A DNA stretch of 64,000 nucleotides. Source: Isochrysis galbana. Taxonomy: Eukaryota; Haptophyta; Isochrysidales; Isochrysidaceae. Below the pieces are notes generated by a model that saw nothing but the letters and a program-made list of their open reading frames with translations, was not told the DNA's origin and searched no databases. Below are positions 61,606-64,000 of the stretch, piece after piece. The DNA is taken from assembly GCA_018136815.1 (NCBI GenBank), contig CM030932.1:5246407-5310406 (forward strand), in the 5' to 3' direction. The translations under genes and the position numbers were made by a program. The first letter of the stretch is position 1. Every line of letters starts with the position of its first letter.

Positions 61606-62589
61606 GAAGCGATGCGTGTCGCTCGTGAGCCAGGGATGCGGCGCCTGTGGTTATGGACGTTGCTTGAGTCGGGGCCCGTCTCGTGTCCCGTTGTATGATC
61701 GAGTGGCGAGTGGGCTTCCAGGTACCAGGTAGCCCTGAGTGAAGTTTCCCCGTCGTCGGCTTGAGACCTCCTCCCTTCGTTTTAGACATCCGTGGCTCGG
61801 TGAGAATGCGGTGGTGCACATGGTTGATGGTTGCCGCTAGTTTCTGACGACGGCGGGCGGGTGTCCCGGTGATATCCGAATAATTAGAATTAGAATTTTA
61901 GAATTAGTGATTAGTGATTTCAACGAGATATCAGATATCGACGCGCGATCCTGCCCGAATGAATCGAGTGACTAGCGTAAGAACACGTGTGTACTCCCAC
62001 AAAGGTGAAGTGTCAAGTAAGCTCCAGGTGACAACGGAAGGTGCTAGCAGGGATGGGGATAATTGAACGCTTCCGGTCTAGCAGAACCTGCCAGCCTCGC
62101 GGCCTATCTCGATCAGCTGGCTATCGGGGTGCGTTGGCTCCTGGGGGGTAACATATATAGGCCAAGATTTACAATGTTGTAATGGACCGGCGGGCCGGCC
62201 CCCCTCGCGGTATCTGAGTACCGAGCCCCCTACAATTTTTGTCCGTTACTTGATATGGCGCTGCCCTCGCGTCGTTAAATATTACTACTAGTAGTAAATA
62301 TTTTCCCCTAGAGTGGAATGAATAAAGTATTGTCGAGAGAAGAGAGCTCGTCCAGCTTCTGGGGGGCCGGCGGGGAGGGGGCGCTGCGGCGCGGGGGCGG
62401 GGGTGGGTGGGGGGCTGGGGACGGGTAGGGGGGGGGGGGGGGGGGGTCCCTGGACGCCGAGAGGGAGAGGGATGGAGCGAGCGAGCGCTCTCTGGTCGTC
62501 AAAAGCGGAGAAGAGAAGGAGTGTACTCCCGAGTCTGTTGACTAGCGGGACGATGAGAGGGATCCCTTCCCTCCGTGTATGGTATGGGC
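61606..62589. other. Intergenic, with repeat R4 copy 2 (62170-62240) and G-rich tract
   Basis: TGTAATGGACCGGCGGGCCG and CGCGGTATCTGAGTACCGAG match the segment at 4105-4175. 62360-62460 is a G-rich low-complexity tract before the gap. No gene is seen. Confidence 0.5.
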
Positions 62590-62689
62590 NNNNNNNNNNN
62601 NNNNNNNNNNNNNNNNNNNNNNNNNNNNNNNNNNNNNNNNNNNNNNNNNNNNNNNNNNNNNNNNNNNNNNNNNNNNNNNNNNNNNNNNN
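62590..62689. other. Assembly gap (100 N)
   Basis: Placeholder gap. Its right flank (62690-62735) is the end of repeat R3, so a repeat copy lies at the break. Confidence 0.98.
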
Positions 62690-63229
62690 TATGGCTAGGG
62701 ATGCTAGCCAACAAGACCCTCTGCAAGACTATATCATGGATACATCCATGATATGTGCATCATAGATGCATATCTATCATGGATACATCCATCTCATGCA
62801 TCGTGGATGCTCATTCTAACCTCCGTATGTTTATACTGAGGTGCTCTGCTTTTGCTTCTCACTTCTCCCTCGCGGCCGTTTCGAGTCCGCGCGGGGCATT
62901 CTTGCGGCACAGAAATTTCCCCGCGCGCTCTTACTTTGTTACTATTAGTTTTGCGCGCGTTTGTGTGAATGTGCGTGCGCGTGAATGTAGTAAGAATCTT
63001 ATCCGGCGATATACGATTGGCGATGCGATCGGCGATGGCGCTCTGCCTCGCCCAAGCCGCGGTGGTTGCCTCATGGGCACCACCGCGATAGACTACAATT
63101 TCCAACGGGCGCGCAGAGACAAGGAAGCGGGGAGAGTAGAGATGATTCTCTACATCTTTACTCTTTACTCGGTGTCGGTGTGCTCGTGCTCGGTTTATCT
63201 ACGATGAGACGCGATACAAAAAAACCTTT
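62690..63229. other. Repeat R3 end (62690-62735), then unique sequence
   Basis: GGCTAGGGATGCTAGCCAAC and AAGACCCTCTGC match R3. Then a small ATCATGGATACATCCAT repeat occurs twice (62734-62800). The open frames at 62755-63207 have no recognisable domain. Confidence 0.4.
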
Positions 63230-63345
63230 TATTTAACATTCTCGCCTCGCGCGTGGCTATAGGTACCGCTACTGTAGCCACGCCCAGATCCCTTCCTCTC
63301 CCTCCCTTCCCGCCTCGCGGCAACTCCCCTCGTGCTCCACTTAGG
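63230..63345 (-). mobile_element. LINE family B 3' UTR fragment
   Basis: Inverse orientation: ACAAAAAAACCTTTTATTTA, ACATTCTCGCCTCGCGC, GTAGCCACGCCC and CCGCCTCGCGGCAACTCCCC match the B-type 3' UTR at 7.3 and 41.0 kb, again with a T run on the coding strand. Confidence 0.75.
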
Positions 63346-64000
63346 GGCTCAGGTTGCCGGGGGGGGGCTGGGTTGGGCGTTGGGCGGTTGGGCGGGGTGC
63401 ACCTGCCCCAGCGGTATGTGGTGTGTTCTCATTGGTCATTTGTTATTATAAAAATAAAATAGCAGTCTACAGTCGGTGGGCCACTTTCGGCTTTCGGAAA
63501 GTCTTTCGACGGAACGCGACATTTTGCAAACCCTTTTGCCTTTTGCGAAAACCCCTTTTATTGGTAGTGGGCCAAGCCTATTCCTATTCGCTATTCGAAA
63601 TAGAGTTTCGCCCATAGCCCATAGTCGAAATACGTTGAGGTTGATGAGGTATTTTTGCTCTACCACAACCACAACGTATTACGTATGATTCGCATTTCTG
63701 AGTAATCTACTAGCAATAGTAAACGTAGTAGTAAAGAAAGGTATAAAAATAAAGCGGTTCCCCCCAGTCCCAATCAAGCTTCACAAGTCACAAACTTAAA
63801 GATAAAGGAAAGAAAGAAGGGGGGTAGGAAGTGAGTGAAGGGGGATAGAAGGGCGGTGGAGATGAAGAGGTAGTGCCAGGGCCGAGCGCCAAACATGCTA
63901 GCTCGATACACCCCCCAGAATGTGTCAGAGCAAGGCTGATCTCACTCTTGGAGATTGCCTGCGAGGGCGCGCCGGCAGCTAGCGCGGAACGCGGTTCTTG
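63346..64000. other. Intergenic, with LINE family A UTR remnant and edge of repeat R2
   Basis: About 63795-63860 (GGAAAGAAAGAAGGGGGGTA and GAAGGGCGGTGGAGATGAAG) resembles the family A 3' UTR in plus orientation, without the usual terminus. 63964-64000 resembles the GCGCGCCGGCAGCTAGCGCG end of repeat R2. No gene is seen. Confidence 0.45.

Noticed and set aside
1..64000. tRNA or rRNA genes
   Set aside because: I saw no cloverleaf with a convincing B box or rRNA-like conserved stretch, but a covariance-model scan was not possible here. Absence is not proven.

Overview
This window is eukaryotic nuclear DNA, most likely from a unicellular alga or a related protist. Its genes are split by GT-AG introns of about 50-210 bp. 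Microsatellites are abundant (TG, GA/CT, CTACAC, TATTGG). Several gene families are eukaryotic: ERGIC/Erv, YL1 C-terminal domain, Ski2-type DExH helicase, class 3 lipase. Non-LTR retrotransposons and short dispersed repeats fill most of the space between genes. I cannot fix the lineage from sequence alone. An ISE2/HelY-like helicase, an RNase II/R domain, an AlgH (DUF179) protein and a glycosylase-like family that I know from actinobacteria would all suit an organism with, or descended from one with, a plastid. Three 100-N blocks (12390-12489, 37490-37589, 62590-62689) are scaffold gaps, and two of them cut genes.

Layout of genes. Minus strand: a small multi-pass membrane protein (2048-2996), an AlgH/DUF179 protein (10272-11543), an ERGIC3-like cargo receptor cut by a gap (12490-14000), a very large RNase II-Ski2 helicase fusion gene (19999-28728), a glycosyltransferase-like gene (about 30.85-32.39 kb), a sulfotransferase (38136-39104), and two poorly understood genes (48.8-49.8 kb and 53.4-53.9 kb). 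Plus strand: a YL1-domain protein (7776-8810), two unrecognised AT-rich or virus/transposon-like ORFs (14862-15452 and 33501-34157), a hAT transposase fragment (17262-17798), the first exon of an alpha/beta hydrolase cut by a gap (37272-37489), a four-exon class 3 lipase (41414-43849), a three-exon glycosylase-like gene (50453-52035) and a possible one-TM protein (52185-52910).

Mobile DNA. Two LINE subfamilies dominate. Family A (copies at 3.2, 4.7-6.0, 39.5, 44.1-46.4, 46.6, 47.3-48.6 and 57.2-60.0 kb) encodes a C-terminal Cys/His zinc-knuckle domain and shares a fixed 3' end. Family B (6.1-7.4, 32.8, 40.4-41.1 and 63.2 kb) is a diverged relative. Four copies have recognisable target-site duplications of 15-18 bp. 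Both families end in a T run on the coding strand instead of poly(A). Several family A copies keep both ends but lack internal domains, like non-autonomous deletion derivatives. Five or more short dispersed repeat families recur, and a seven-copy 202-bp tandem array lies at 34541-35957.

The strongest candidate for something new is the 8.7-kb minus-strand gene. I traced about 20 exons with consistent reading phases, joining a complete RNB exoribonuclease domain to a complete Ski2/ISE2-type RNA helicase with its DSHCT C-terminus in one polypeptide of roughly 1,900 residues. That would be a one-protein counterpart of an exoribonuclease-helicase degradosome. A second candidate is a 2A-like NPGP motif placed in frame ahead of an unrecognised ORF at 33.4-34.2 kb. 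The short leader before it is shared with another unrecognised ORF at 14.7 kb and resembles a LINE 5' end.
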